The notes under the pieces were generated by a model, which was not told where the DNA came from, made no database searches, and worked only from the letters and a program-made list of their open reading frames with translations. DNA of 10,713 bases from Prolixibacteraceae bacterium (GTDB lineage Bacteria; Bacteroidota; Bacteroidia; Bacteroidales; Prolixibacteraceae), in contig JAFGDX010000111.1 in the NCBI GenBank assembly GCA_016931875.1, forward strand, positions 1 through 10,713, read 5' to 3'. Of the stretch, positions 1 through 7,065 are shown one piece after another. Each line of letters starts with the position of its first letter. Within the stretch, counting starts at the first letter, position 1. The position numbers and the translations under genes are program-made.

Positions 1-165
1 ACCTGACGCGGACGAATAGCCCAGGGTTTGCCCACCCTCATTGTAAACCAGGTTGTATCCTTCCTTTTGATCCTCTGTCCATTTGGGGCCGCAACTCCAT
101 GTTACAAACAAAACTGACAGGAGGGTTGCAAAACCCATCGTTTTTAACAGTGAAATGTTTTTCAT
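1..165 (-). CDS. Predicted secreted lipoprotein, N-terminal fragment (possibly a glycoside hydrolase)
   Basis: This is an open frame of 55 codons from an ATG at 165 down to the window edge, so only the N-terminus is visible. Residues 1-25 form a leader: a basic start (MKNISLLK), a hydrophobic stretch (FATLLSVLFV) and a Cys at residue 25 in the context TWSC. That is a relaxed lipobox of the sort seen in Bacteroidota, so the protein is probably lipid-anchored. The mature part starts GPKWTEDQKEGYNLVYNE and then GGQTLGYSSASG. A similar 'GG.TLGYS..SG' start is something I associate with Bacteroidota GH3-type beta-glucosidases, but that is recall, not proof. The frame starts 21 bp after the stop of the carboxylesterase at 187-1761 on the same strand, so the two are probably cotranscribed. 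Existence of the gene is likely; the enzyme class is uncertain. Confidence 0.7.
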   Translation of the reverse strand, partial: MKNISLLKTMGFATLLSVLFVTWSCGPKWTEDQKEGYNLVYNEGGQTLGYSSASG

Positions 166-186
166 AAGTTTGATTTTTTATGTTGG

Positions 187-1761
187 TTACTTCGATTGCC
201 TTGAATAAAAATTTTCAAGAAAGTTTAAAATTTCCTCATTGGGAAGATCTTTGCATTCAACTTCAGAATTAAAAATCATAGCTTTTGGATTCTCGGGAGT
301 ACAAGCCTGCCATTCGGGAAGACTTTCAGCATTCGGATTGCCGTTTTTGGCAAAATTCACCCAGTAGTCCGACATCACATCGGCCAGTTTATAGTCAGTT
401 TCTTCCCACGGACGAGGGCTCATTTTCAGGTTGTTGTATGCATAGGGAACTTCTCCTGTGTGAAACGCTCCAAAATCCTGCATCCCTTCACCATACGGTA
501 CATCGCGTTCAAACCGGTATAAATATACTTTTGAAGTGCCTGTTTCATTCTGGTATTTCATCCATTTATACGACTGAACTCCAAACGTTTGTAATGCCCC
601 CAGTGCATTTTGAATTTCTTTTGCTTCTTCTTCTGTTGAAAGCGGAAACTGAGCCAGGAATTCATCAGCCATATCGCCAAAACGTTGTTTCACCTGTTCT
701 TTAAATTTTTCGGCAGGTTGAGGAGGTCCCCCAAAACCCTCGTCTTCGTTCCATCCTAAAATAAGCGGAACATCGTTTTGTTTTCCCCGGGCAAAAATTT
801 CATCCATCGGTTCCGGAATTACGTAACCGTCAACAATTGGAGAAGAAGGACCTCTTGCCGCTAAGATTTCTTCAGCCGGTTTTGCCCTTAATTCCGCTAT
901 TGAATTTGCATTTAATAACTCCGCATATTTTACACCTGCCTGTTCTGCCGCCTCCAGTGCACTTCCGCGGGCCAGTTGACTGGAGGGCAAAACTGCACCT
1001 CCACTTTCTGCAATAGCACGGTGGATAAGCCCTTTGGTTAATGGAGAAGCCACCAAGTAATTAACAGAAAATGCTCCGGCCGACTGGCCTGCTATCGTTA
1101 CATTATTGGGGTCGCCACCAAAAGCTTCAATGTTTTTATTTACCCACTGCAGTGCAGCAATTTGATCGAGCAAGCCATAGTTTCCGGATGCGTTGTATTC
1201 AGATTCTGCTGTCAGTTCAGGATGGGCCAAAAAACCCAGCACACCAACGCGGTAATTAAATGTGATAAAAACCAGGCCCTTTTTGGCCATTTCTTCCCCG
1301 TCGTAAATGGGCACCGCACCCGAACCGCTTGAAAAGCCCCCACCATAAATATAAACCAAAACCGGTCGTTTTTCAGTGGCAGTTTTGGCTCCTGTCCACA
1401 CATTCAGGTACAGGCAATCTTCGCTCAATGGTTCTTTGGGAGCAATAAATTCCTGGGTCCACATCGAAAATGGAACCGGTGTCCCCTGAATCGGGCTGGC
1501 TGAAAATGCAGTACATTTTTTTATTCCTTCCCATGATTCTGCGGGTTGAGGTGCTTTCCAGCGCAATTCCCCTTCTGGTGGAGCAGCAAACGGAATTCCC
1601 TTAAACGAAGTAATTCCGGTAGTTTCGTCATAAACACCACTCACCCAGCCACTTTCCGTTTGAACTGATTCATGGATGGATGATTCATTTTGTGTTTTAC
1701 ATGAAATTCCAAACAAACAAAACACAATGGCCGGAATCAATAAAAGACAGGTATTTTTCAT
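187..1761 (-). CDS. Type-B carboxylesterase, Sec-exported lipoprotein
   Basis: This 524-residue alpha/beta hydrolase of the carboxylesterase type-B (para-nitrobenzyl esterase-like) family has the family's usual length. It begins with a lipoprotein signal peptide ending FGIS-Cys21. Family landmarks follow: F-KGIPFAAPP (53-62), the SEDCLYLNVW block (113-122), the oxyanion-hole glycines G140-G142, the nucleophile elbow GQSAGA with Ser227, the acid Glu341 in NEDEG, and His434 in GAFHTGEVPY. The triad Ser227/Glu341/His434 is therefore intact. The oxyanion motif reads YGGGF, with Tyr where HGGGF is more common; this variant is known in the superfamily. The enzyme should hydrolyse carboxylic esters at the cell envelope; its acyl group and alcohol cannot be read from sequence. 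It is transcribed away from the regulator at 2173, across a 411-bp region, and leads into the partial lipoprotein gene 21 bp downstream. The ATG at 1761 is chosen because it places the signal peptide at the N-terminus. Confidence 0.93.
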   Translation of the reverse strand: MKNTCLLLIPAIVFCLFGISCKTQNESSIHESVQTESGWVSGVYDETTGITSFKGIPFAAPPEGELRWKAPQPAESWEGIKKCTAFSASPIQGTPVPFSMWTQEFIAPKEPLSEDCLYLNVWTGAKTATEKRPVLVYIYGGGFSSGSGAVPIYDGEEMAKKGLVFITFNYRVGVLGFLAHPELTAESEYNASGNYGLLDQIAALQWVNKNIEAFGGDPNNVTIAGQSAGAFSVNYLVASPLTKGLIHRAIAESGGAVLPSSQLARGSALEAAEQAGVKYAELLNANSIAELRAKPAEEILAARGPSSPIVDGYVIPEPMDEIFARGKQNDVPLILGWNEDEGFGGPPQPAEKFKEQVKQRFGDMADEFLAQFPLSTEEEAKEIQNALGALQTFGVQSYKWMKYQNETGTSKVYLYRFERDVPYGEGMQDFGAFHTGEVPYAYNNLKMSPRPWEETDYKLADVMSDYWVNFAKNGNPNAESLPEWQACTPENPKAMIFNSEVECKDLPNEEILNFLENFYSRQSK

Positions 1762-1779
1762 TGGTAGATTTATTTATTT

Positions 1780-1787
1780 CAAAGTTA
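1780..1787 (-). promoter_or_regulatory. Possible Bacteroidota -7 promoter element
   Basis: On the minus strand these bases read TAACTTTG, an exact match to the TAnnTTTG -7 consensus of Bacteroides primary-sigma promoters. A start site about 7 bases further on would leave a leader of only about a dozen bases before the carboxylesterase ATG at 1761. I see no TTG at the expected -33 distance, and the region is AT-rich, so this may be chance. Confidence 0.25.
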
Positions 1788-1854
1788 AAAATTTACGGGT
1801 TCATTCTTTTTTTCAGAAATACTTCAACTGATTTTGTCCGTGTAAAGCTGCCAG

Positions 1855-1892
1855 AAAAAACTTCCCCCCTTCAAAGTTTCTCCGGGAGGAAG
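1855..1892 (-). terminator. Hairpin followed by T-tract on the minus strand, upstream of the carboxylesterase
   Basis: CTTCC at 1861-1865 pairs with GGAAG at 1888-1892. After one C/A mismatch, CCC (1867-1869) pairs with GGG (1884-1886), leaving a 14-base loop. Read on the minus strand, the stem is followed directly by six T (complement of 1855-1860), the form of an intrinsic terminator. It lies about 95 bases before the start codon of the esterase at 187-1761. It could therefore be a leader attenuator, a stop for stray minus-strand transcription from the regulator side, or chance. The stem is short and has one mismatch. Confidence 0.4.
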
Positions 1893-2103
1893 CGTTTCAA
1901 CTTGTCCTTATTTATGTAGCCCAACAATTTTTTACTGCAAAAAAGAAGGTTGAATGTAAAAATGGCCAGCCGGCACTGGCCCAGGAGTTCTTCATTTATT
2001 CATTCCAATCCCTCTTGTTTCTGATTTTCATCCTCTCAACCGTTCGTTTCAACTGGCAGAAAATATTTTCACAACACGCAAACTTCAAAGAAAAACAGAA
2101 CTA

Positions 2104-2120
2104 TGTGTCAAACAGACACA
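2104..2120. promoter_or_regulatory. Perfect inverted repeat, candidate operator
   Basis: TGTGTC (2104-2109) and GACACA (2115-2120) are exact reverse complements, separated by AAACA. The 17-bp site ends about 53 bp before the regulator's start and is followed by an AT-rich tract suited to a promoter. I found no second copy of TGTGTC-N5-GACACA in any other intergenic gap of the window. A Nudix/winged-helix regulator binds palindromic DNA as a dimer, so autoregulation, or control of both divergent genes, is the simplest reading. Assignment to this regulator is inference. Confidence 0.55.
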
Positions 2121-2172
2121 ATAATAAATATTTTAAATTTATAAATCAATAAAAGAAGTTTTTTTATTTACT

Positions 2173-2946
2173 TTGGTGGCAAAAAAAATAAAGTTGACTG
2201 ATTCAGGTACATTCAAATCGGACGATTTTCTGGACCACATCTCATTGGATTGTGTAATCTTTGGATTTCACAACGGTGAATTAAAAGTATTAACACTTCG
2301 GTTAAAATATACAAAAGAGTTTGCATTGCCCGGAGGATTTCTCGGAAAAGAGGAAACACTGGAAGATGCTGCCAAAAGAGTTTTACAGGAAAGAACCGGT
2401 TTGAAGGATATTTTTATGAAACAGTTTAAAGTATTTAGCGACCCGGATCGGTCAAAAACCAATGTCGCCATCCAGGACTTAATCAATACCGGAGCTCATC
2501 CTGATTTGCATTTTTTTGAAAAACGATTTATCAGTGTTGGCTTCTATGCTCTGGTTGATTTTACCAAAGTAAAACCTTCGCCCGATTTTTTCTCTGACAA
2601 GTGTGAATGGAAAAATGTGAATGAGCAGGCTCCCTATATTCTTGACCATAAAAAAATTATAGAAAAAGCGCTTGAAGTTTTACGCCGGCAATTAAGCTAC
2701 CAGCCTATTGGCTATAATCTTCTTCCGGAAAAGTTTACCATGCCCGAACTGCAAAAGCTTTATGAAACCATTCTGGGCAGGGAACTTGACCGCCGGAATT
2801 TTCAGCGAAAAATGTTATCCTATAAAATTTTAAACAAATTGGATGAACGCAAAAAAGGCGGTGCCTACAAATCGCCCTTCCTTTACGAATTTAACCTTGA
2901 AAACTACCAGAAAGCGCTGAATGAAGGGTTAAGCGGAAGTTTTTAA
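2173..2946 (+). CDS. Nudix-related transcriptional regulator (NrtR/AraR type)
   Basis: This protein of about 257 residues has a Nudix-fold domain (about 20-150) and a C-terminal winged helix (about 178-242), the layout of the NrtR family. Members in Bacteroides, such as AraR, sense pentoses instead of nucleotides. The Nudix box spans 55-77. Gly55, Glu61, Arg69, Glu73 and Gly76 fit the consensus, but the Glu after Arg69 is Val70 and the second Glu of the EE pair is Arg74. Hydrolase activity is therefore probably lost and the domain serves as a ligand sensor. The winged helix contains the family-typical LLPEKFTMPELQ...ILGRELDRRNFQRKM run. There is no ATG at the N-terminus. The frame can start at TTG 2173 or at the adjacent GTG 2176; the choice changes one residue. 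It is divergent from one esterase gene, convergent with another, and the only regulator seen. The likely targets are the flanking esterase genes, with a plant-sugar ligand; neither is proven. Confidence 0.9.
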   Translation: MVAKKIKLTDSGTFKSDDFLDHISLDCVIFGFHNGELKVLTLRLKYTKEFALPGGFLGKEETLEDAAKRVLQERTGLKDIFMKQFKVFSDPDRSKTNVAIQDLINTGAHPDLHFFEKRFISVGFYALVDFTKVKPSPDFFSDKCEWKNVNEQAPYILDHKKIIEKALEVLRRQLSYQPIGYNLLPEKFTMPELQKLYETILGRELDRRNFQRKMLSYKILNKLDERKKGGAYKSPFLYEFNLENYQKALNEGLSGSF

Positions 2947-2976
2947 AAAAGAGCAGCACACTGAAAAGCACTGCTC
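2945..2976 (-). terminator. Intrinsic terminator of the esterase run
   Basis: GAGCAG (2951-2956) pairs perfectly with CTGCTC (2971-2976) around a 14-base loop. On the minus strand the stem is followed by six T, the complement of 2945-2950. It begins about 14 bases after the TAG (2990-2992) of the carboxylesterase gene, where the end of the minus-strand run is expected. The T-tract overlaps the stop codon of the convergent regulator gene. Read on the plus strand the stem lacks a T-tract, so it should stop the regulator transcript less well. Confidence 0.7.
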
Positions 2977-2989
2977 CATATTCTGGCAA

Positions 2990-4663
2990 CTAAATCATAT
3001 TTCTGCCCTCTCTGTCGGGATCGTTTTTCACCTGGCAAACATCATTTAAAACCATTGTTTCGCCGTTTTCCACCGTAAATTCTGGCCATTCAGGCAGGCT
3101 TTCACAGTTTGGGTTTCCGGCACGCATAAATGAGAGCAAGGCGTCCGACATTTTTTCGGAAAGTTTTCTTGGGCGTGCACCTCCACCGGTGTGTGTCAGC
3201 ATTAAATCGGTATTGTAAAACCAGAAACAAATATCGAGGCAGTGAAACGCCCGCATCCGGTTATCAAAAAGCGGCGGCTCCCAGCCAAACCAGGCTACAT
3301 ACACCGGCGCCGGTTGATTTGTTTTTGCGGTAGCTGTATCTACCACTCCCATCCGGTTACTCGAAACCAGTGTCATTACCTCGTAAGGTGTGGCGTTGGG
3401 GAAAGCTTTGGCATACGCATCGAACACAGCCGGAGCCTTTTCACCCAGTCCTCCTCTGAAACCGGCTCTTTCCTTTAACATTTCTTTAGCCTCGTCAGCG
3501 GTAATATTTTCCAATTCTGGCATGGTTCTCGACATTCCCCACTCGTGGAATGTGCTGCAAATCAGTATTGGAACATTGGATGAAACCCCGTTTTCTTCGG
3601 AATAAAAAGTTCCTTTGGGAATGTTGATTCCGTCGGCCACAGGCGCAAATCCAGTACGCATGCCGCTTGTATTATTTTCCTGTGCAAATTTCCGGCTGGC
3701 TGCATTGGCCAGTAAAATGTAATCTTTCCAGGGCATCTCCTGCAACTTGTCAATCTCTGAAAATTTTAATCCGGCTTCATTCAGAATGTATTCGCCCAGT
3801 TTTCGGGAAACGGCCTGCTCCATGGCCGACGTAGCTGAACCGCTCAGTGGAACGGCTTTGTGTATCAAACCTGCTGCAGCGGGCATGGCTGCCAACGTAC
3901 ACACCTTCGCTCCTCCACCCGACTGCCCCATAATGGTAACATTGTTTGGATCGCCGCCAAAATTGGAGATGTTTTCTTTTACCCATTCCAATGCTGCCAC
4001 CATATCAAGAGCACCCACATTCCCGGAATCTTTGTATTTTTCGCCCCCTACCCCTGACAAATCGGAAAATCCGATGGGGCCAAGCCGGTGGTTGATGGAA
4101 ACAAAAACCACATCGCCTTTCCGGCTGAGGTTTTCTCCCATATAACCGTCCTGTTCAATGCCGTTTCCGTTTGTATAGCCTCCGCCGTGGAGCCAAACGA
4201 GAACCGGGCGTTTTGCGGCATCAATAGCCGGTGTCCAAATATTCAGTTTTAAACAATCTTCGCTTACATCATCGTAATTCCAGTGATCGGCAAACGAAGA
4301 ATAAGCGTTGGCGTACCGGCCATCCATAATTTGCGGGGCAGAGTTTCCCCACCAAACTGCCGGGCGGATATCACTCCATGGTTCAGGTTTTTGAGGAGGC
4401 ATAAAACGGTTTTTCCCACTGGTATCCGCACCGTAGGGAATACCTCGAAACTGGGTTATTCCGCGAAGGATAAATCCTTTTACTTTTCCGTACTGTGTAT
4501 TGGCAATGGCAACATCATCGCCGATAAAAAGAATTTGTTCGTCATCATTGCTTTTGTTTTCAGAAGGTGTTGCACATGCCGTTAAAGGGAGTGTTGAAAC
4601 AATGCCAAATCCGGCGGCCCCTGCTCCCATGGTTTGAAAGAAATTTCTCCTGTTGGTTTTCAT
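2990..4663 (-). CDS. Type-B carboxylesterase with Tat-lipoprotein leader
   Basis: This 557-residue hydrolase is of the same broad family as the one at 187-1761 but clearly diverged from it. Residues 4-10 read NRRNFFQ, a twin-arginine-like motif. It is followed by a Gly/Ala-rich hydrophobic stretch and a good lipobox (LTA-Cys30), which suggests Tat export and lipid anchoring. Family landmarks: FRGIPYG (72-78), SEDCLKLNIW (134-143), the oxyanion motif HGGGY (159-163), the nucleophile elbow GQSGGG with Ser248, probable acid Glu374 in TFHEWG, and His474 in AFHCLD. The triad looks complete. It should be an envelope esterase acting on an unknown ester. It is the last gene of the minus-strand run, 48 bp after the CE1 gene at 4712-5821, and is closed by the hairpin at 2945-2976. 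The ATG at 4663 gives the leader its normal form. Confidence 0.93.
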   Translation of the reverse strand: MKTNRRNFFQTMGAGAAGFGIVSTLPLTACATPSENKSNDDEQILFIGDDVAIANTQYGKVKGFILRGITQFRGIPYGADTSGKNRFMPPQKPEPWSDIRPAVWWGNSAPQIMDGRYANAYSSFADHWNYDDVSEDCLKLNIWTPAIDAAKRPVLVWLHGGGYTNGNGIEQDGYMGENLSRKGDVVFVSINHRLGPIGFSDLSGVGGEKYKDSGNVGALDMVAALEWVKENISNFGGDPNNVTIMGQSGGGAKVCTLAAMPAAAGLIHKAVPLSGSATSAMEQAVSRKLGEYILNEAGLKFSEIDKLQEMPWKDYILLANAASRKFAQENNTSGMRTGFAPVADGINIPKGTFYSEENGVSSNVPILICSTFHEWGMSRTMPELENITADEAKEMLKERAGFRGGLGEKAPAVFDAYAKAFPNATPYEVMTLVSSNRMGVVDTATAKTNQPAPVYVAWFGWEPPLFDNRMRAFHCLDICFWFYNTDLMLTHTGGGARPRKLSEKMSDALLSFMRAGNPNCESLPEWPEFTVENGETMVLNDVCQVKNDPDREGRNMI

Positions 4664-4711
4664 AATTATCAGGTTTTAGATTATTCGTTTATCGCTTGGA
4701 ATGATTTAGTT

Positions 4712-5821
4712 TTATTTAAATATTTTTTGTGCGAAATTTTTAAGGTCGTTTCTCCATACCAGCCAGGAGTGACCACCGGGCATCTCGCTAAAATCGTATT
4801 TTATGCCATTTTTGTCAAATACCTTTAGCATTTCTTTGCCATTGTTGTAGGCAATATCTTCAGGCCCGCCCTGGGTGAAAATTAAATATTTTACGGTTTT
4901 ATTCAGGGTTGGGGCAATTTCGGCTAATCGCCTGTCACCATTTTCAAACATTTCCTTATTATCAGCAAACCAGCCCGAGCTCATTACGTTTATGTAGGCA
5001 AACATATCGGGATGAGCCATAAACGCTTCAAGCACTTCAAGCCCGCCCATGGAAAGCCCTGCCAAAGCGCGGTGTTCCGCATCTTTAAATACATTATAGT
5101 TCGACTCAATGTACGGAATAATATCGTTTACAAAGTCTTTCACAAACAAGTTCACATCCATACCCCCATCGGGCATTACCACAATCATTTCCTTACATTT
5201 TCCTTCGGCAAACAGGTTGTCCATAATCAGGCCGGCACGACCAACTCCGGGCCATGCCAGTTCACTATCACCACCTCCGTGAATCAGGTAAAAAACAGGA
5301 AGTTTGTTGTTTTTGGCATTGTATCCGGGGGGAGTCCACACCTGCATGTTCCGGATGGTTTTGGTAGTAGTTGAATAATATTGAATAGCAGAAACCGCAC
5401 CATGCGGAACATCTTCCCGAAGGGCAAAAAAATCATCCCCGCCATTTGGCAACACATCAATCAGAGCCGATATTTTGTAGGCATCCGGGGCTTTGGGATC
5501 GTATACTTTTACACCGTCAATCACAAAATGGTAGCGGTAGGTTCCGGCTGTAACATTTGGAACTGTAATTGACCAGACTCCGTTCTCTGCCTTTTTGCTT
5601 TCCAGAGATGTTCCCCACGGAACAATATCTCCCCCCAGTGTTACATTTTTGGCATTGGGGGCATAAACCTGAAACACCACATCGCCATTTGGCAAAACCC
5701 TTGTTGAATGCAGTGTATCGTTGGGTGTTGGTGTACGGTTAAACATTTGAGCATTACCGATGCCTGCCCAAAACACCAGGAGTAAAAAGCAAAAAAAACA
5801 GTTTATTTTCAGGTTTTTCAT
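4712..5821 (-). CDS. CE1-type esterase with N-terminal E-set domain (short-loop form)
   Basis: This is a 369-residue secreted esterase. A Sec signal peptide covers about 1-25 (ending GNAQ) with no lipobox Cys. An E-set/CBM48-like beta domain (about 40-125, with YRYHFVIDGVKVYDP) precedes the alpha/beta-hydrolase domain (about 145-369). The catalytic Ser257 lies in GLSMGG, His351 in PGGHSW, and the probable acid is Asp322 in GGPED. The oxyanion region is HGGGD (181-185). Only 13 residues separate VMPDG (215-219) from DIIPYIE, against 24-37 in its four neighbours, so a loop bordering the active site is nearly absent and its specificity may differ. The family includes feruloyl and acetyl-xylan esterases; the exact ester is unknown. 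It starts 19 bp after the CE1 gene upstream and is followed 48 bp on by the Tat carboxylesterase, so cotranscription is likely. Confidence 0.9.
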   Translation of the reverse strand: MKNLKINCFFCFLLLVFWAGIGNAQMFNRTPTPNDTLHSTRVLPNGDVVFQVYAPNAKNVTLGGDIVPWGTSLESKKAENGVWSITVPNVTAGTYRYHFVIDGVKVYDPKAPDAYKISALIDVLPNGGDDFFALREDVPHGAVSAIQYYSTTTKTIRNMQVWTPPGYNAKNNKLPVFYLIHGGGDSELAWPGVGRAGLIMDNLFAEGKCKEMIVVMPDGGMDVNLFVKDFVNDIIPYIESNYNVFKDAEHRALAGLSMGGLEVLEAFMAHPDMFAYINVMSSGWFADNKEMFENGDRRLAEIAPTLNKTVKYLIFTQGGPEDIAYNNGKEMLKVFDKNGIKYDFSEMPGGHSWLVWRNDLKNFAQKIFK

Positions 5822-5840
5822 TTTTAAAAATTTTATGTAT

Positions 5841-7007
5841 TTAATTTTCTTTCCAAAGGGTTGGCAAAAACTTATGGTAGAGCAGGTGTCTCCAGGTTAC
5901 AAAATCATGTGCACCATCTCCCCCAATATAATATTCGTGTTTAATATTTCTTTTTTCCAGCTCCTGATGAAGCAGTGCATGTCGCGACCGGGGTGTTGTT
6001 TCATGCGTTCCGGCGCCAACAAACAAATAATCAATTTTGTTGTTCAGGTCCGGATCATCCAGAACTTCCGGCATTAAACCGAACGACTCAGCACCGCTTA
6101 ATATTCCAATCGATCCAAAAACATCCAGATTATTCATTCCAATAATTTGGGCATGTCTTCCGCCCATCGACAATCCGGAGATGGCCCGGTTGTGTTTATC
6201 GGCTTTTACGCTGTAGTTTTTTTCAACAAAAGGAATTACCTCATTTAACATCTCATCGTTAAACATGGAAAAACTTTTTTCGGTATGTTTCGGATCCATG
6301 CGGTGAACCATTTGATTGTTCGGCATGGCAATAATCATGGGCAGGGCTTTTCCTTCTGCAATCAAATTATCTTCAATAAAATTTACCCGGCCAAACATAC
6401 TCCAGGTAGAAGCGAGTTCGCCGGAACCTCCAACGAGATATAACACGGGATATTTTTTTGAAGGAGAATATCCGGGAGGAGTGTACACAAACAGTTCACG
6501 TTCGCCACCAGTAACATCCGAATGATAAATATGTCGTGTGACTGCCCCATGAGGAACATTTTTAGCATCGTACCAGGCGGGCCCTTCACCGTGAACGACA
6601 AGGATGCTAAAACCGGGCTGACCGGCAAAACCAACGAGTGCATTTGCCGGATCGACCACACTCACGCCATCAATCACCAGTTTGTAATAATAAATCTCGG
6701 GTGTCATTGGTCCAACTGTCAGGCTCCACAAACCATCTTCTCCCTTCATAAAAGGTACTGGTTTTTCAGCATTTAACCCAAGCAAAATACTTCCCGAAAG
6801 AAATACTTCGCTTGCCTCCGGAGCTTTCACACGAAAGGTTACTGTGTGGTCGTCATATACTTCCGGTGAAATTGTATTGGCCATAAAAGGAGTTAATCCT
6901 TCGTTGTTTCTTTGTGGCGCCCAATCGAGATTTACATGTGCTTGTTGCGCGTTTATATCAATTATTCCCAACAGAAACATCAGCAGAATTAATTGTTGTT
7001 TTATCAT
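5841..7007 (-). CDS. CE1-type esterase paralog with altered catalytic surroundings
   Basis: The frame stays open back to an ATG at 7073, but I start it at 7007. That places a standard Sec signal peptide (MIKQQLILLMF, then a site near INAQQ) at the N-terminus of a 388-residue protein; an ATG at 7037 is also possible. An E-set/CBM48-like domain (about 45-140, with YYYKLVIDGVSVVDP) is followed by a hydrolase domain (about 155-388). Ser280 in GLSMGG and His367 in GDGAHDF are present. Two usual features differ from the neighbours. The HG before the oxyanion glycines is GG (LVGGSGELAST, 191-201), and the acid position falls on Glu336 (GTHET) instead of Asp. Glu can act as the acid in this fold, so it may still be active, but catalysis or substrate has probably shifted. 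It lies 158 bp after the gene upstream, a gap that holds a long hairpin, and 19 bp before the next. Confidence 0.87.
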   Translation of the reverse strand: MIKQQLILLMFLLGIIDINAQQAHVNLDWAPQRNNEGLTPFMANTISPEVYDDHTVTFRVKAPEASEVFLSGSILLGLNAEKPVPFMKGEDGLWSLTVGPMTPEIYYYKLVIDGVSVVDPANALVGFAGQPGFSILVVHGEGPAWYDAKNVPHGAVTRHIYHSDVTGGERELFVYTPPGYSPSKKYPVLYLVGGSGELASTWSMFGRVNFIEDNLIAEGKALPMIIAMPNNQMVHRMDPKHTEKSFSMFNDEMLNEVIPFVEKNYSVKADKHNRAISGLSMGGRHAQIIGMNNLDVFGSIGILSGAESFGLMPEVLDDPDLNNKIDYLFVGAGTHETTPRSRHALLHQELEKRNIKHEYYIGGDGAHDFVTWRHLLYHKFLPTLWKEN

Positions 7008-7065
7008 GTGTTTTGTTTTTATTTTTTCAGAATTCATTTCAGCAAATAAATAAGAACTTACAAAA

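Larger units (their letters stand above)
1762..2172. promoter_or_regulatory. Divergent intergenic region between carboxylesterase and regulator
   Basis: I see no convincing gene in these 411 bp. Both flanking genes point outward, so the region must carry their promoters or leaders. From left to right it holds a possible -7 element for the esterase (1780-1787), the hairpin with T-tract (1855-1892), a stretch of mixed sequence with no recognised signal (about 1900-2100), the perfect inverted repeat (2104-2120) and a very AT-rich tract (2121-2172) before the regulator's start. A plus-strand frame that runs through 1680-1919 overlaps the esterase N-terminus antisense and is not credible as a gene. 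Confidence 0.7.

Noticed and set aside
285..704. Plus-strand open frame of 139 codons
   Set aside because: It lies wholly antisense to the carboxylesterase at 187-1761, and its product has no signal, domain or family-like composition. It is a shadow frame.
3184..3200. GTGTGTCAGC, resembling half of the candidate operator
   Set aside because: A single half-site inside the coding sequence of the carboxylesterase with no partner half; taken as chance.
5012..5374. Plus-strand open frame of 120 codons, and similar frames at 3747-4145, 5760-6077 and 8865-9182
   Set aside because: All are antisense to well-supported esterase genes with intact catalytic motifs, and none resembles a known protein.
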